64,000 bases of DNA from Phytopseudomonas seleniipraecipitans (GCF_900102335.1 NZ_FNBM01000008.1:1-64000), one strand, 5' to 3'; positions 36,779 through 46,453 are shown, counted from the stretch's first letter. The notes: generated from the sequence alone by a model not told the origin. Numbers and translations are program-made.

Positions 36779-37216
36779 ATGAAAAAACAACGAGGCTTCA
36801 CCCTGATAGAGATGATGATCGTGGTGGCGATCATCGGCATCCTCGCCGCCATTGCGTACCCTTCCTATCAGGAACATGTGCGCAAGAGTAAAAGGGCTGA
36901 TGCCCAGGCGGCGCTGATGGAGCTGTCCCACTTCATGGAGCGCTACTACACGGCCAACGGTAAATACGCTGGTGCTACGCTTCCTTTCAACAAGGCACCC
37001 AAGGATGGTGGCTCGGAAAACTATAGTCTGGCATTTGAAACAGGTACTAATGCCGCTCCGGTTCCAGCTGCAGTTGCAGTTGGTGATTTCAGCTATACCT
37101 TGAAAGCCACAGCCACAAATTCGATGGCTGGTGACAAATGTGGCGACTTGACTCTTACTGATAAAGGCGTGAAAGGTTCATCCGCCGGAACTGCCGCGGA
37201 GTGCTGGAGGCGATAA
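36779..37216 (+). CDS. pilE: Minor pilin PilE
   Basis: 145 residues. Prepilin site [27 protein letters not shown], very close to major pilins, and a C-terminal disulfide pair (C-G-D-L...A-E-C-W). It connects the tip complex to the PilA shaft. Only 35 bp separate it from pilY1, so pilY2, which lies here in P. aeruginosa, is missing. Last gene of the operon. Confidence 0.93.
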   Translation: MKKQRGFTLIEMMIVVAIIGILAAIAYPSYQEHVRKSKRADAQAALMELSHFMERYYTANGKYAGATLPFNKAPKDGGSENYSLAFETGTNAAPVPAAVAVGDFSYTLKATATNSMAGDKCGDLTLTDKGVKGSSAGTAAECWRR

Positions 37217-37221
37217 ACGGT

Positions 37222-37267
37222 TAGGGTGAACAGCGCGTGAGCTTATTCAGAGCGCCTGTTCACCCTT
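37222..37267 (+). terminator. Hairpin ending the minor-pilin operon
   Basis: AGGGTGAACAG (37223-37233) and CTGTTCACCCT (37256-37266) are exact inverted repeats with a further partial inner stem. No strong T-run follows. Confidence 0.7.
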
Positions 37268-37484
37268 ACTCCGCTATCGTGTTGTTTTAATTCGCGCAAG
37301 AATGCCTGCAGGCTTCGCAGGCCTCATGATTAAACGTCTCGACTGCCTGTAAAAACACACTACTGCAATCGCAACAGTACCCACCACACCTCCCCCGCTA
37401 CTGCTACTATCTCCCTCTATCATTCGATGCGACCAAATTGCCAGCATTGCGGTCGTATGCCGATAACGAGACAACAACGGATCG

Positions 37485-38231
37485 ATGATGCAGGACAACC
37501 CGATTTGGACGCTTCCACCGCGCAAGCAGCGTAGCCGTCTGGCTGAAGACCTGGTGGCAAAGATCTCCCAGCATATGCGTGACGGTACGCTCAAGCGTGG
37601 CGAGAAGCTGCCGGCCGAGCTGGATATCATGCGGGCCGAGGGGGTGAGCCGTACGGTGGTGCGTGACGCGCTGTCACGCCTGCAGGTGGCAGGCCTGGTT
37701 GAAACGCGGCGGGGAGTCGGTACCTTTGTGTGCGACATGCCGGCAGCGCCGGAACTGCAGCTTGGGCCGGCGACCATCAGCACGGCGCAGGATGTCTTGG
37801 AGCTGCTGGAGCTGCGCATGAGCCTGGAAGTAGCGGCCGTAGGCCTGGCCGCGCTGCGACGAACGCCCGAGTCGCTACTGGAGATCCGGGTCGCGCTGGA
37901 TGCCCTGCAGCAGGGCACTGTGCAGCTGCCGGCCGGCTTGCCGATCAGTGCGGACTTTCAGTTTCATATCAAGATCGCCAAGGCGGCTGACAACCCTCAC
38001 CTGCTCGACATCATGAAGCACCTGGGCTCCAAGCAGATTCCGCGCAACAAGTTCAACTCGGCCTACAAGGCTCACGAGGGCGGCGAAGCGTATAAGGATA
38101 ACTTGAGCATCGAGCACGAAATGATTTACGAGTCCATTGCCCGTGGCGATGTCGACTGCGCCCGTGCCGCCATGCAACTCCACCTGATCAACAGCCGTGA
38201 GCGCCTGCTCAAGGCCCAACGTCGCGACTGA
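37485..38231 (+). CDS. FadR-type GntR transcriptional regulator (FCD domain)
   Basis: 248 residues (ATG 37485 or the next codon). Winged helix-turn-helix at about 15-82 (G-E-K-L-P-A-E-L-D-I-M...V-S-R-T-V-V-R-D-A-L-S-R-L...G-V-G-T-F-V) and an all-helical FCD effector domain at about 95-235, with D-F-Q-F-H near 160 and H...H residues that can hold a metal and a carboxylate ligand. FCD regulators commonly sense sugar acids or other carboxylates. It converges on the porin-ABC-enolase genes and is the obvious candidate regulator; likely operators are the two 16-mers at 47719 and 48018. Confidence 0.88.
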   Translation: MMQDNPIWTLPPRKQRSRLAEDLVAKISQHMRDGTLKRGEKLPAELDIMRAEGVSRTVVRDALSRLQVAGLVETRRGVGTFVCDMPAAPELQLGPATISTAQDVLELLELRMSLEVAAVGLAALRRTPESLLEIRVALDALQQGTVQLPAGLPISADFQFHIKIAKAADNPHLLDIMKHLGSKQIPRNKFNSAYKAHEGGEAYKDNLSIEHEMIYESIARGDVDCARAAMQLHLINSRERLLKAQRRD

Positions 38232-38438
38232 TACGCCATGGGTGCAGGTAATCGCCGGCTGCAGATACGACGATTAGCCTCAAGCCACTAGGCGCCGCGC
38301 ACCCGCAGCGGATAGATCAGGCAACGCCATGTCGCGACACGGCCGCCATCGCATCGCGCCGGGAACGCTCCTCAGGTGGCGGCTACAGCTACTTTCCTCT
38401 CGCCTGAACTTCGCGCACGTCTCGCAACACGCAAAGCA

Positions 38439-38494
38439 CAACGGACGCCGGCGACCTGCGCACCTTGCGATGCCAAGCCCTCGGGCGTCCGTTG
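38439..38494 (-). terminator. Inverted repeat after the KdgM-like gene
   Basis: CAACGGACGCC (38439-38449) and GGCGTCCGTTG (38484-38494) are exact inverted repeats with a 34-nt loop, just past the porin stop. The rest of 38232-38516 shows nothing further. Confidence 0.55.
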
Positions 38495-38516
38495 TTCCAG
38501 CTAGGCGTTTTGCCGG

Positions 38517-39251
38517 TTACATGAAGTTGTATTGCACCCCAACTCGGAAACGCAGCTGGCGGTCATCATCGGTGGCACTCACCTTGATATCACCAATTTC
38601 GACAAAGGGCGCCCAGGACTTGTCCAGCTTGTACTTAACATTCAAGTTCTGCTCGTAATCGCTCTTCTTGTTGTCGTAGCGGATGTAGTCGGTATTGAAG
38701 TGGATGTACTGGTATTCGTAGGACAATTTGCCGGCCGGGGTATAGCCGATCCAGCCCTCGTAACGCTGGGTGTTGCGGTTGTCGGAGCCACGATCCGGCA
38801 CATCTTCGTCGATGCGGTCGCGGTTCAGCTTCAAGGCATCGAAGCGGTAGCGGGCGGCGACATAGAACTGATCGCTCAGTTTACGGGTGTACTTGAGACC
38901 GAACTTGTAGGTTGTGCCGTTCTCGTTACTGTCCAGCTGGATCGCAGGCTGCCAGGTCGACACCGCACTGTATTTGTACTGATAGCTGGTGGTCAGCTCG
39001 TGGCCGCTCGACACCGTGTTATCGAAGGCAACGTCCTTGCGATCACCGGCAGTGCGGTACTTCAGTTCACCCTCGAAGCCCAGGCCGTTGTCCATGCGAT
39101 AGGCCAACTTGACCCGATCAGAGTGCATGCGGTCCTCGTCGAGAAACTGGTGGCGATAGTTGATCGAGGCACTGTCGGCCAATGCACTGCCAGCAGCGGC
39201 AGTGGAAAGCAGGCAAGCGAGCAGACGCAGTGTGAGTGTTTTCTTATTCAT
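38517..39251 (-). CDS. KdgM-family outer-membrane porin (oligogalacturonate-porin type)
   Basis: 244 residues. Signal peptide about 1-25 (A-A-A-G-S-A-L-A|D). The mature part is strands with strong alternation and acidic/basic turns: S-I-N-Y-R-H-Q-F...S-D-R-V-K-L-A-Y-R-M-D-N-G-L-G-F-E-G-E-L-K-Y is the family's recognisable start, and it ends in F-M after R-V-G-V-Q-Y-N. KdgM porins are 12-stranded monomeric barrels with positively charged pores for acidic oligosaccharides. Its place after an ABC importer operon suggests it lets the same substrate through the outer membrane. An AGAAGG ribosome site is present. It may have its own promoter, since a hairpin lies upstream. Confidence 0.85.
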   Translation of the reverse strand: MNKKTLTLRLLACLLSTAAAGSALADSASINYRHQFLDEDRMHSDRVKLAYRMDNGLGFEGELKYRTAGDRKDVAFDNTVSSGHELTTSYQYKYSAVSTWQPAIQLDSNENGTTYKFGLKYTRKLSDQFYVAARYRFDALKLNRDRIDEDVPDRGSDNRNTQRYEGWIGYTPAGKLSYEYQYIHFNTDYIRYDNKKSDYEQNLNVKYKLDKSWAPFVEIGDIKVSATDDDRQLRFRVGVQYNFM

Positions 39252-39438
39252 GATGGCCTTCTTATTGTTTTCGATTGATTAAGGTGTTGTTGCCCGGTTT
39301 TCAGGCAAAGCGCCGCCCTGCAGCGCTTTGTCCGCATGTTCGAATTTCAGGTTTGCCACCGCGCAGGCGAGTCCGTGCCACGAGCCTGGAAGCCCGTTTC
39401 AGAAGATCGGCAGGGAGCTGCTGCTAACGCGCGGTTGC

Positions 39439-39465
39439 GAGCGTCAGGTTTTCACCTGAACGCTC
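39439..39465 (-). terminator. Hairpin between ABC operon and porin gene
   Basis: GAGCGTCAGGT / ACCTGAACGCTC with one bulged base, close to the end of the last ABC gene. It may partly end the ABC transcript before the porin gene. Confidence 0.55.
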
Positions 39466-39478
39466 GGGCGCTACGGCA

Positions 39479-40243
39479 TCAGGGTGGTGCGACGGCGCCG
39501 ATGTCGCGGCTGGCATCGACCAGCAGTTGGGTGTAGGCGTGCTCGGCACGGTTCTGCGCCAGCAGGCCGGTGTCGAGGGTCTCCACGATGCGCCCGTGCT
39601 GCATCACCGCCACACGGTCGCAAAGGTGGGCGACGACCCCGAGATCATGCGTCACCAGCAAGTAGGTCAGCCCTTCCTGCTCGCGCAGGTCGGAAAGCAG
39701 GTTGAGAATTTCCGCCTGCACCGACACATCCAACGCCGAGGTCGGTTCGTCGAGCAGCAGCACGCGCGGTTCGAGGATCAGCGCCCGGGCGATGGCTACG
39801 CGCTGACGCTGGCCACCAGACAACTGGTGGGGATAGCGGTAGCGGAAGCTGTCGTTGAGGCCGACCTTGTTGAGGATCGAGGTGACCCGATCCCCGCGAT
39901 CGCCAATGCCGTGCACACTGAGCGGTTCGCTCAGCGCCGAGTCGATGGTGTGACGTGGGTGCAGCGAGCCGTAGGGGTCCTGGAAGACCATCTGTACCTG
40001 GCGAAAATGTGCCAGATCCAGCTTGTGCCGCAGGCCCCGGCCCGCAACGCTCAGGTGCCCTTCCCAATGCCGGTACTGACCGGCCAGGCAGCGCAGCACG
40101 GTGGTCTTGCCCGAGCCTGACTCGCCGACCAGGCCGAACGATTCGCCCTCTTCGACGCGCAAGGCGACGTCGTAGAGCACCTGATTGCGCGCCGCACTGA
40201 CGCCGAAACTGAGATTAAGTGAATCCACTTCGATCATGGCCAT
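39479..40243 (-). CDS. ABC transporter ATP-binding protein, DppF/NikE type
   Basis: 254 residues. Walker A G-E-S-G-S-G-K-T near 38-45, Q-loop Q-M-V-F-Q-D-P-Y-G-S-L-H-P-R near 85, signature L-S-G-G-Q-R-Q-R, Walker [13 protein letters not shown]. The Y-G-S-L-x-P-R motif marks the peptide/nickel/opine class. It is shorter than DppF (about 330) and lacks much of the C-terminal oligopeptide-type extension, like NikE. Second ATPase of the importer; 10 bp after the first. Confidence 0.92.
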   Translation of the reverse strand: MAMIEVDSLNLSFGVSAARNQVLYDVALRVEEGESFGLVGESGSGKTTVLRCLAGQYRHWEGHLSVAGRGLRHKLDLAHFRQVQMVFQDPYGSLHPRHTIDSALSEPLSVHGIGDRGDRVTSILNKVGLNDSFRYRYPHQLSGGQRQRVAIARALILEPRVLLLDEPTSALDVSVQAEILNLLSDLREQEGLTYLLVTHDLGVVAHLCDRVAVMQHGRIVETLDTGLLAQNRAEHAYTQLLVDASRDIGAVAPP

Positions 40244-40253
40244 GGGTGCGTAC

Positions 40254-41093
40254 TCAATGGGTCAGCCAGAGGGGATCGCGCTGCAGGTTGGGCAGGCGCG
40301 GACGGGGTTTGTCGATGTTCGGCAAAGCAGCCAGCAGGCCTTGCGTGTAGGGGTGCTTGGCGTTATCCAGGTCGGAGGCGTCGAGCGCCTCGACCACGCG
40401 GCCGGCGTACATCACCAGCACCCGGTCGCAGAAACTACGCACCATGTTGAGGTCGTGACTGATCAGGATCAGCCCCAGATCACGCTGGCCGACCAGTTCG
40501 TCGAGCACGCTGAGCACCTGGCGACGCACCGAGACGTCGAGGGCCGAGGTGGGCTCGTCGGCGACGATGATTTCCGGATCAGTGATCACCATCATGGCGA
40601 TCATGATGCGCTGCGCCATGCCGCCCGACACCTCGTGCGGGTAGAGCCCGTAGACCCGTTTCGGGTCGCGGATATGCACCTTGTCGAGCATGTCCAGCAC
40701 CCGCTCGCGGGCATCGCTGCGGCTGGCGCGGTGGTGAGCCAGGTAGGCCTCGGCGATCTGCTCGCCGACGCGCACCACCGGGTTCAGCGAATACTTGGGG
40801 TCCTGCATGATCATCGAGATGCGCTTGCCGCGGATCGCTTGAATCTGCTTTTCGCTGGCGTTCAGCAGATCAACGTCGCCGAGCGTCATGGTCTTCGCGG
40901 TTATCTGCGCGCTGGCCGGATGCAGGCGCAGCAAACTGCGCCCCACGGTGGACTTGCCGGAGCCGGATTCGCCGACGATCGCCAGCTTTTCACGGGCGAG
41001 GCTGAAGGACACGTTGCGTACCGCGTCGACTTCCTTGCGGCCGCTGGTGAAGCGCACGCAGAGGTCGTTTACTTCGAGTTTGATAGCGGACAT
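40254..41093 (-). CDS. ABC transporter ATP-binding protein, DppD/NikD type
   Basis: 279 residues. Walker A G-E-S-G-S-G-K-S near 38-45, Q-loop [11 protein letters not shown] near 95, signature V-S-G-G-M-A-Q-R, Walker [13 protein letters not shown]. The C-terminus has [12 protein letters not shown], the short oligo_HPY-type end. With the next ATPase it forms the heterodimeric motor. An AGGAGG ribosome site precedes ATG. Confidence 0.93.
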   Translation of the reverse strand: MSAIKLEVNDLCVRFTSGRKEVDAVRNVSFSLAREKLAIVGESGSGKSTVGRSLLRLHPASAQITAKTMTLGDVDLLNASEKQIQAIRGKRISMIMQDPKYSLNPVVRVGEQIAEAYLAHHRASRSDARERVLDMLDKVHIRDPKRVYGLYPHEVSGGMAQRIMIAMMVITDPEIIVADEPTSALDVSVRRQVLSVLDELVGQRDLGLILISHDLNMVRSFCDRVLVMYAGRVVEALDASDLDNAKHPYTQGLLAALPNIDKPRPRLPNLQRDPLWLTH

Positions 41094-41102
41094 GAGGCCT
41101 CC

Positions 41103-42017
41103 TTATTCGCTACGCGGATCGAGAACGTCGCGCAGACCGTCACCCAACAGGTTGAATGCCAGGCTGACCAGCATGATGGTCGCCCCCGGAACGGCTACCA
41201 GCCACCAGCACTCAAGCATGTAGCGGCGCCCGGTGGAAATCATCGCGCCCCACTCCGGCAGCGGTGCCTGGGCACCCAGACCGAGGAAGCCCAGCGCGGC
41301 GGCGGTAAGGATGATGCTGGCCATGTTCATGGTCAGGCGGATGATCACCGACGACATGCACATGGGCATGATGTGGCGAAAGATGATGCGCGACGACGAG
41401 GCGCCCTGCAGCTGTACCGCGACCACGAAATCGGCGTTGCGCAGCGACAGGGTTTCCGCCCGTGCCAAGCGCGCAATGGGTGGCCAGGAGGTCAGCGCGA
41501 TGGCGATGACCGCATGCTCCAGGCCAGGGCCGAGCGCAGCGATGAAGGCCAGTGCCAGAACCAGGCTGGGGAACGAGATGAAGATGTCGGTGATGCGCAT
41601 GAACAGCGCGTCGACGAAACCGCCGAAATAGCCGGAAATGGTGCCCACCAAGAGACCGATGGGGCCGACGATGATGGTCACCAGACCGATGATGTACAAG
41701 GTGATGCGCGAGCCGTAGACCAGCCGGCTGAACACGTCACGGCCATACTCGTCGGTACCGAACCAGTGCGCCGCACTCGGTGCCTGCAGGGCGTTGCTGA
41801 GGTTCTGCACGATGGGGTCGTGGGTAGCGATCCAGGGCGCGAAGGCCGCGACCAGAATCAGTAGCATGACCACAGTGGAACCCATCAACGTCATCGGGTT
41901 GCGCAGCAGGTGTTGCATCACGCGCACACTGCTGTGGCAAAACGCCTGGAACGCGGAGACCGGCATTTGCTCGCCCGTCCGCTTGATGGATGAAGATGAA
42001 GAGATGTTGGCAATCAT
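41103..42017 (-). CDS. ABC transporter permease, DppC/OppC type
   Basis: 304 residues from ATG 42017, which has a GGAGG at the right distance; a 19-residue upstream extension is in frame but has no pilot site. N-terminal cytoplasmic stretch, one membrane helix near 45-65, then H-W-F-G-T-D-E-Y-G-R-D-V-F-S-R, the hallmark of DppC-type permeases, and five further helices with the E-A-A-like loop (S-W-P-P-I-A-R-L-A-R-A-E-T-L-S-L). Partner of the DppB-type permease further upstream. Confidence 0.94.
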   Translation of the reverse strand: MIANISSSSSIKRTGEQMPVSAFQAFCHSSVRVMQHLLRNPMTLMGSTVVMLLILVAAFAPWIATHDPIVQNLSNALQAPSAAHWFGTDEYGRDVFSRLVYGSRITLYIIGLVTIIVGPIGLLVGTISGYFGGFVDALFMRITDIFISFPSLVLALAFIAALGPGLEHAVIAIALTSWPPIARLARAETLSLRNADFVVAVQLQGASSSRIIFRHIMPMCMSSVIIRLTMNMASIILTAAALGFLGLGAQAPLPEWGAMISTGRRYMLECWWLVAVPGATIMLVSLAFNLLGDGLRDVLDPRSE

Positions 42018-42074
42018 CGTATGCCTCCGTGACTCGGTTCGGTCGGTGCAGGGCGCGTTGCCGCGCCCACTCAC

Positions 42075-43685
42075 TCAACGCTGCTTGTACACACCCAGGT
42101 AACGCGTCGCCTCGGCGTCGGCACCTTGGAATCCTTTGACGTCGGCGGCGCTGACCACCGGATCGGTCATCTGCGAAATCATCATGATCGGCCCGACCAG
42201 TTCGTCGTAACGCTGCTGCGCGCGGTGATACATGCTCAGCTTGGCGGCTTCGTCACGCTCCACGCCGAGCTTGTCGATCAGCGAGTTGAGTTCGTCGTCC
42301 TGGAAGGCTGCACGCCAGCCCTGGAAGTTGGCGATACCGGCGTCATCACGGTTGTCCGGGTTGTAGACGAAGGTACGCAGGCTGAAGTACGGGTGCGGAT
42401 AGCGCTCGGCTCCGCGCGCCACGATGATCTCGAAGTTGCGCGCACGCATGGCGCCGTACACCTGGTTGCCCGTGCCGGTGACGATATTCGCCTGGATGCC
42501 GGCCTGGGCGAGTGTCGATTGCAGGCTCGAAGCGATATTCACGAATGGCGGCTCAGCCAGGGTGCGAATGGTGGTCTTGAAGCCCTGCGGATGACCGGCC
42601 TCGGCTAGCAGCGCCTTGGCAGCTTCGACGTCCAGCTTGTAGCCCGGATCTGGCAGGCGCGCCTCCAGCCCCAGTTGCATGGGCTGCTGGTTGAGCTTGC
42701 CGTAATACGGCATCACCACCTTGTCCAGGCCCTGGTAGTCGATCAGCGAACGCACCGCCTTGCGCACACGAATGTCCTCGAACGGCGCCGACTTCATGCT
42801 CATCGCCACGTAATACATGGTGCCGCGCGGCAGGGTCTGAATCTGCATCTCGCCTTTGGCCGCCAGTGCCTGCACGTCCGACGCCGCCATGCCATAGCCC
42901 ATGTCCAGATCACCCCGCTCCAGCATCAGGCGTAGCGACTGCGACTCGGTGATGTGACGGATCAACACGCGCTTGAGCTTGGTGGCGCCGCCCCAGTAAT
43001 CGGCGAATGCGGTCATCACGAGGGTGTCGTTGGCGCGCCAGGTGCTGAGGGTGAACGGGCCGCTGCCGGCTTCGTTGGTCACCAGCCAGGCGGCGCCAAG
43101 GTCACCGTTCTTGTCGTGCTCGAGCACGGTCTTGCGGTCCAGCACCACGGCGCTGGGCGAGGTGGCCAGGGTGTCGATAACCAGCAATGGATCGGTTGGC
43201 TGCGGCAGCTCGACGATCAATGTGGAGTCGTCTTCGGCGCGGATCAGCTGCTGAATGTTGTCCAGCGTGTAGCCGTAGGCTTTCCAGGTGGTGGCCAGGC
43301 CGAAGTTGAGTTTCATCACGCGATACAGCGACCAGGCGACGTCTTCGGCGGTCAGCGTGTTGCCAGAGTGGAAGCGCACGCCATCGCGCAGGTGAAAGGT
43401 CAGCTGGCGGCCGTCTTCGCTGACCTCCCAACGCTCGGCCAGTTGCGGCACGTGCTCGTCGGGGCTGCCGTCCTTGCGCAGCACCAGGGTGTCGTAGAGG
43501 TTGGCGTTGATGCCCGAGGCATCGAGCCCCGGCGCGTTGGCCGGGTCGATGGAGAACAGGTTGGCCATGCTCATGCCGACGATCAGTTGATCGTCCGGGG
43601 TCTTGGCCTGGGCAGTCAGCAGCGGAGCGGTGCACAGCAGCGCACCGAGGACTGTACTGAGCAGCGTGGAGCGAAACGATTTCAT
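42075..43685 (-). CDS. ABC transporter substrate-binding protein (SBP family 5), copy 2
   Basis: 536 residues with a signal peptide (cleavage after A-Q-A near 27). Family 5 periplasmic binding protein as used for peptides, nickel, opines and some sugars: L-A-E-R-W-E-V-S-E-D-G-R-Q-L-T-F-H-L-R near 85 and G-V-R-F-H-S-G-N-x-L-T-A-E-D-V-A near 105 are conserved. It is a close paralogue of copy 1 at 44840-46453; the two match along their whole lengths by eye. It lies between the two permease genes. Confidence 0.93.
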   Translation of the reverse strand: MKSFRSTLLSTVLGALLCTAPLLTAQAKTPDDQLIVGMSMANLFSIDPANAPGLDASGINANLYDTLVLRKDGSPDEHVPQLAERWEVSEDGRQLTFHLRDGVRFHSGNTLTAEDVAWSLYRVMKLNFGLATTWKAYGYTLDNIQQLIRAEDDSTLIVELPQPTDPLLVIDTLATSPSAVVLDRKTVLEHDKNGDLGAAWLVTNEAGSGPFTLSTWRANDTLVMTAFADYWGGATKLKRVLIRHITESQSLRLMLERGDLDMGYGMAASDVQALAAKGEMQIQTLPRGTMYYVAMSMKSAPFEDIRVRKAVRSLIDYQGLDKVVMPYYGKLNQQPMQLGLEARLPDPGYKLDVEAAKALLAEAGHPQGFKTTIRTLAEPPFVNIASSLQSTLAQAGIQANIVTGTGNQVYGAMRARNFEIIVARGAERYPHPYFSLRTFVYNPDNRDDAGIANFQGWRAAFQDDELNSLIDKLGVERDEAAKLSMYHRAQQRYDELVGPIMMISQMTDPVVSAADVKGFQGADAEATRYLGVYKQR

Positions 43686-43737
43686 GCGGATATCCCTATT
43701 TTGTAATTATTGAAGGGCTGCAATCGGTAAATCCGGG

Positions 43738-44775
43738 TCAGCGGGTGCGCGGGTCGAACACCTTGTACAGCGCATCGCTGAGCAGATTGAGGCCGACGAA
43801 TATGAAGCCGATCACCAGCACGCAGCCCATCACCGCATTCATGTCACCGAGCAACAGGCTGCTGGTCAGGTACTGGCCGAAGCCGGGCCAGGCGAACACC
43901 GTCTCGATCAGCACCGCGCCTTCGAGCAGCGAGCCATAGGCCAGCGCCACCACGGTGAGCAACTGCACGAGGATGTTGCGGAAGGCATGCCCCCAGATCA
44001 CCCTGCGCCGCGACAGGCCCTTGACCCGGGCGGTGAGGATGTACTCCTGAGAAAGCTGCTCGAGCATGAAACTGCGGGTCATGCGGCTGATGTAGGCCAC
44101 CGAGTTGAGCCCCAGGATCAGCGCCGGCAGGAGGATGTGCTTGAGCGCGCTGGAGAAGGCATCCCAGTCGCCAGCGATGGCGCTGTCGATCAGCAACATG
44201 CCGGTCACCGAGGGCACCATGCCGTCGTAAGCCAGGTCGATACGCCCTGCCCCGCCGGCCCAGCCGAGCCAGGCGTAGAACACCAGCAGGCCCATCATGC
44301 CCAGCCAGAAGATCGGCGTGGAGTAACCAAACAGGGTCACCACACGGGCCAGGTGATCTCCGACGCGGCCCTGGTTGGCGGCCGCAAAGACGCCCAGCGG
44401 CAGGCCGAGCACCACACCGAAGATGATCGCCAGGGTGGCCAGCTCGATGGTCGCCGGGAAGACCCGGGCGATGTCTTCGATGACCGGATGGCCGGTGAGC
44501 AGCGCATTGCCGAAATCGCCCTGCGCCAGGTCGCGCAGGTAGTAGCCGAACTGCACCAGCAGCGGCCGATCCAGGCCCATGGCCTGATAGACCTGGTCGT
44601 AGGTGGAACTGTCGGCATCCGGGCCGACTACCGCCAGCACCGGGTCGAGGGGCATCACCCGACCGATGAAGAAGGTCATGGCCAAGAGGCCCAGCAGAGT
44701 CATCAGCACCGCACCGAAGCGGCGTGAGGTACCGCCCATCCGCGTGCCGAAGAAAGACGCAGTCGAAGCAAACAT
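43738..44775 (-). CDS. ABC transporter permease, DppB/OppB type
   Basis: 345 residues. The first helix is near 20-42, then P-L-D-P-V-L-A-V-V-G-P-D-A (family loop), and further helices up to the C-terminus with the F-A-W-P-G-F-G-Q-Y segment near 290. GGGAG ribosome site before ATG. Together with the DppC-type gene it forms the pore; the two are separated by the second binding-protein gene, which is not the usual order. Confidence 0.94.
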   Translation of the reverse strand: MFASTASFFGTRMGGTSRRFGAVLMTLLGLLAMTFFIGRVMPLDPVLAVVGPDADSSTYDQVYQAMGLDRPLLVQFGYYLRDLAQGDFGNALLTGHPVIEDIARVFPATIELATLAIIFGVVLGLPLGVFAAANQGRVGDHLARVVTLFGYSTPIFWLGMMGLLVFYAWLGWAGGAGRIDLAYDGMVPSVTGMLLIDSAIAGDWDAFSSALKHILLPALILGLNSVAYISRMTRSFMLEQLSQEYILTARVKGLSRRRVIWGHAFRNILVQLLTVVALAYGSLLEGAVLIETVFAWPGFGQYLTSSLLLGDMNAVMGCVLVIGFIFVGLNLLSDALYKVFDPRTR

Positions 44776-44839
44776 AACAGGCTCCCAGTTGATCGCAGCT
44801 CGTTCATCTCACCGTGGGCGGACTAGACCGCCCGGCGGC

Positions 44840-46453
44840 TCAACGATCCTTGTGCACATCCTTGTAGCGCGTGGTCGCAGCGCTGTGACCGACGTAGCCA
44901 ACCACGTCGTGGTAGATCACCACCGTGTCGGTCATTTGCGAGATGGGCATGATGGCGCCGACCTGCTCGTCGTAGAGGTTCTGGAACTGGTGGTACAGCT
45001 CCAGCTGGGTCTGCTTGTCCGGCTCCACCTCGGCCTTCTCGATCAACGCGTTCAGCTCGGGGCTGTAGAACGAGGTGCGCCAGCCTTGGAAGTTGCTCAG
45101 CTTGGCTTCATCCCGGTTGTCCGGGTTGTACACCAAGGTACGCAGACTGGAATGCGGATGGCGCTCAGCGCCGCCACCACCACGACCGACGATGATATCG
45201 AAGGTGCGCTCGCGCATGGAGCCGTACACCTGAGTGCCGGTGCCGGTAACGATGCGCGCCTTGATGCCGGCCTGAGCCAGGGTCGACTGCACGCTGGAGG
45301 CGATGTTGATGAACGGCGGCTCAGCGAGCACGCGGATGGTGGTCTGGAAGCCGTCCGGGTAGCCGGCTTCGGCCAGCAGCTTCTTGGCTTCCTCGACGTT
45401 CAGGCGATAGCCCGGATCGTCCAGACGCGCCGGCAGGCCGAGCGGCATCGGGCGCTGGTTGAGGGTGCCGTAGTGCGGCATCACCACATCGTTGATGCCC
45501 TGGTAGTCGATCAGCGAACGAACCGCCTTGCGCACACGGGCGTCGGCGAACATCGGCTGCTTGGTGCTCAGCGCCACGTAATAGAGGGTGCCGCGCTGCA
45601 CGGTCTGGGTCTTGACCTTGTCCGAGCTGCTCAGGGCAGTGATATCCGGTGCGGACATGCCGCGGGCGATATCCAGGTCACCGCGCTCGACCATCAGGCG
45701 CAGCGACTGCGACTCGGTCATGTTGCGCATCACCACGCGCTTGAGTTTGGCCGGGCCGCCCCAGTAATCCTCGAAGCGGGTCATCAGGATCACGTCGTTG
45801 GCGCGCCAGGCATTGAGCACGAACGGCCCGCTGCCGGCGGCGTTGGTGGTCAGCCAGGCGCCACCCATGTCGCCATTCTTGTCGTGCTTGAGCACCTCTT
45901 TCCTGTCGAGGATGAACGCACTCGGCGAGGTCGCCAGGGTATTGAGCACCAGCATCGGATCGGTCGGGCGAGCCAGCTCGACTATCACGGTGTGGTCGTC
46001 AGGGGCGCGGATCTGCTGCTCGACGTTATCGGCGGTGAAGCCGTACGCCTTCCAGGTCGATGCCAGTGCCAGGTTGAGCTTGAGCACACGCTGCAGCGAC
46101 CAGATCACGTCCTGGGCGGTCAGCTCATTACCGGAGTGGAACTTGACGCCGCTGCGCAGGTGGAAGGTCAGCGTCTTGTGGTCATCGCTGATTTCCCAGC
46201 GCTCGGCCAACGCCGGCACGAGGTTGTCCGGAGCAGAGGCATCCTGCACCAGCAGCATGTCGTACAGGTTGGCGTTCACCTCGGACACGTCCAGGCCGGT
46301 CGCGGCTGCAGGGTCGAGGGACAGCAGGTTGATCATGCTCATGCCAACGATGAGCTGATCGGCAGGGGTCTTGGCCTGCACCGTGGAAACGGTGCCCAGT
46401 GCCAGAGTGGCGGCCAGCAGGCCCGCCACCAGATGCGGAATGGGTTTGATCAT
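44840..46453 (-). CDS. ABC transporter substrate-binding protein (SBP family 5), copy 1
   Basis: 537 residues with a signal peptide (cleavage after V-Q-A near 26). It has the same family-5 landmarks as copy 2: L-A-E-R-W-E-I-S-D-D-H-K-T-L-T-F-H-L-R and G-V-K-F-H-S-G-N-E-L-T-A-Q-D-V. It differs in scattered surface and putative pocket residues, including an R-G-G-G-G-A-E-R-H-P-H loop near 425 where copy 2 has R-G-A-E-R-Y-P-H. It directly follows the enolase-family gene. Confidence 0.93.
   Translation of the reverse strand: MIKPIPHLVAGLLAATLALGTVSTVQAKTPADQLIVGMSMINLLSLDPAAATGLDVSEVNANLYDMLLVQDASAPDNLVPALAERWEISDDHKTLTFHLRSGVKFHSGNELTAQDVIWSLQRVLKLNLALASTWKAYGFTADNVEQQIRAPDDHTVIVELARPTDPMLVLNTLATSPSAFILDRKEVLKHDKNGDMGGAWLTTNAAGSGPFVLNAWRANDVILMTRFEDYWGGPAKLKRVVMRNMTESQSLRLMVERGDLDIARGMSAPDITALSSSDKVKTQTVQRGTLYYVALSTKQPMFADARVRKAVRSLIDYQGINDVVMPHYGTLNQRPMPLGLPARLDDPGYRLNVEEAKKLLAEAGYPDGFQTTIRVLAEPPFINIASSVQSTLAQAGIKARIVTGTGTQVYGSMRERTFDIIVGRGGGGAERHPHSSLRTLVYNPDNRDEAKLSNFQGWRTSFYSPELNALIEKAEVEPDKQTQLELYHQFQNLYDEQVGAIMPISQMTDTVVIYHDVVGYVGHSAATTRYKDVHKDR

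Noticed and set aside
40185..41864. 559-codon open frame on the plus strand, opposite the ABC genes
   Set aside because: It is fully antisense to DppD- and DppC-type genes with clear domains; long antisense frames are normal in GC-rich Pseudomonas genes.
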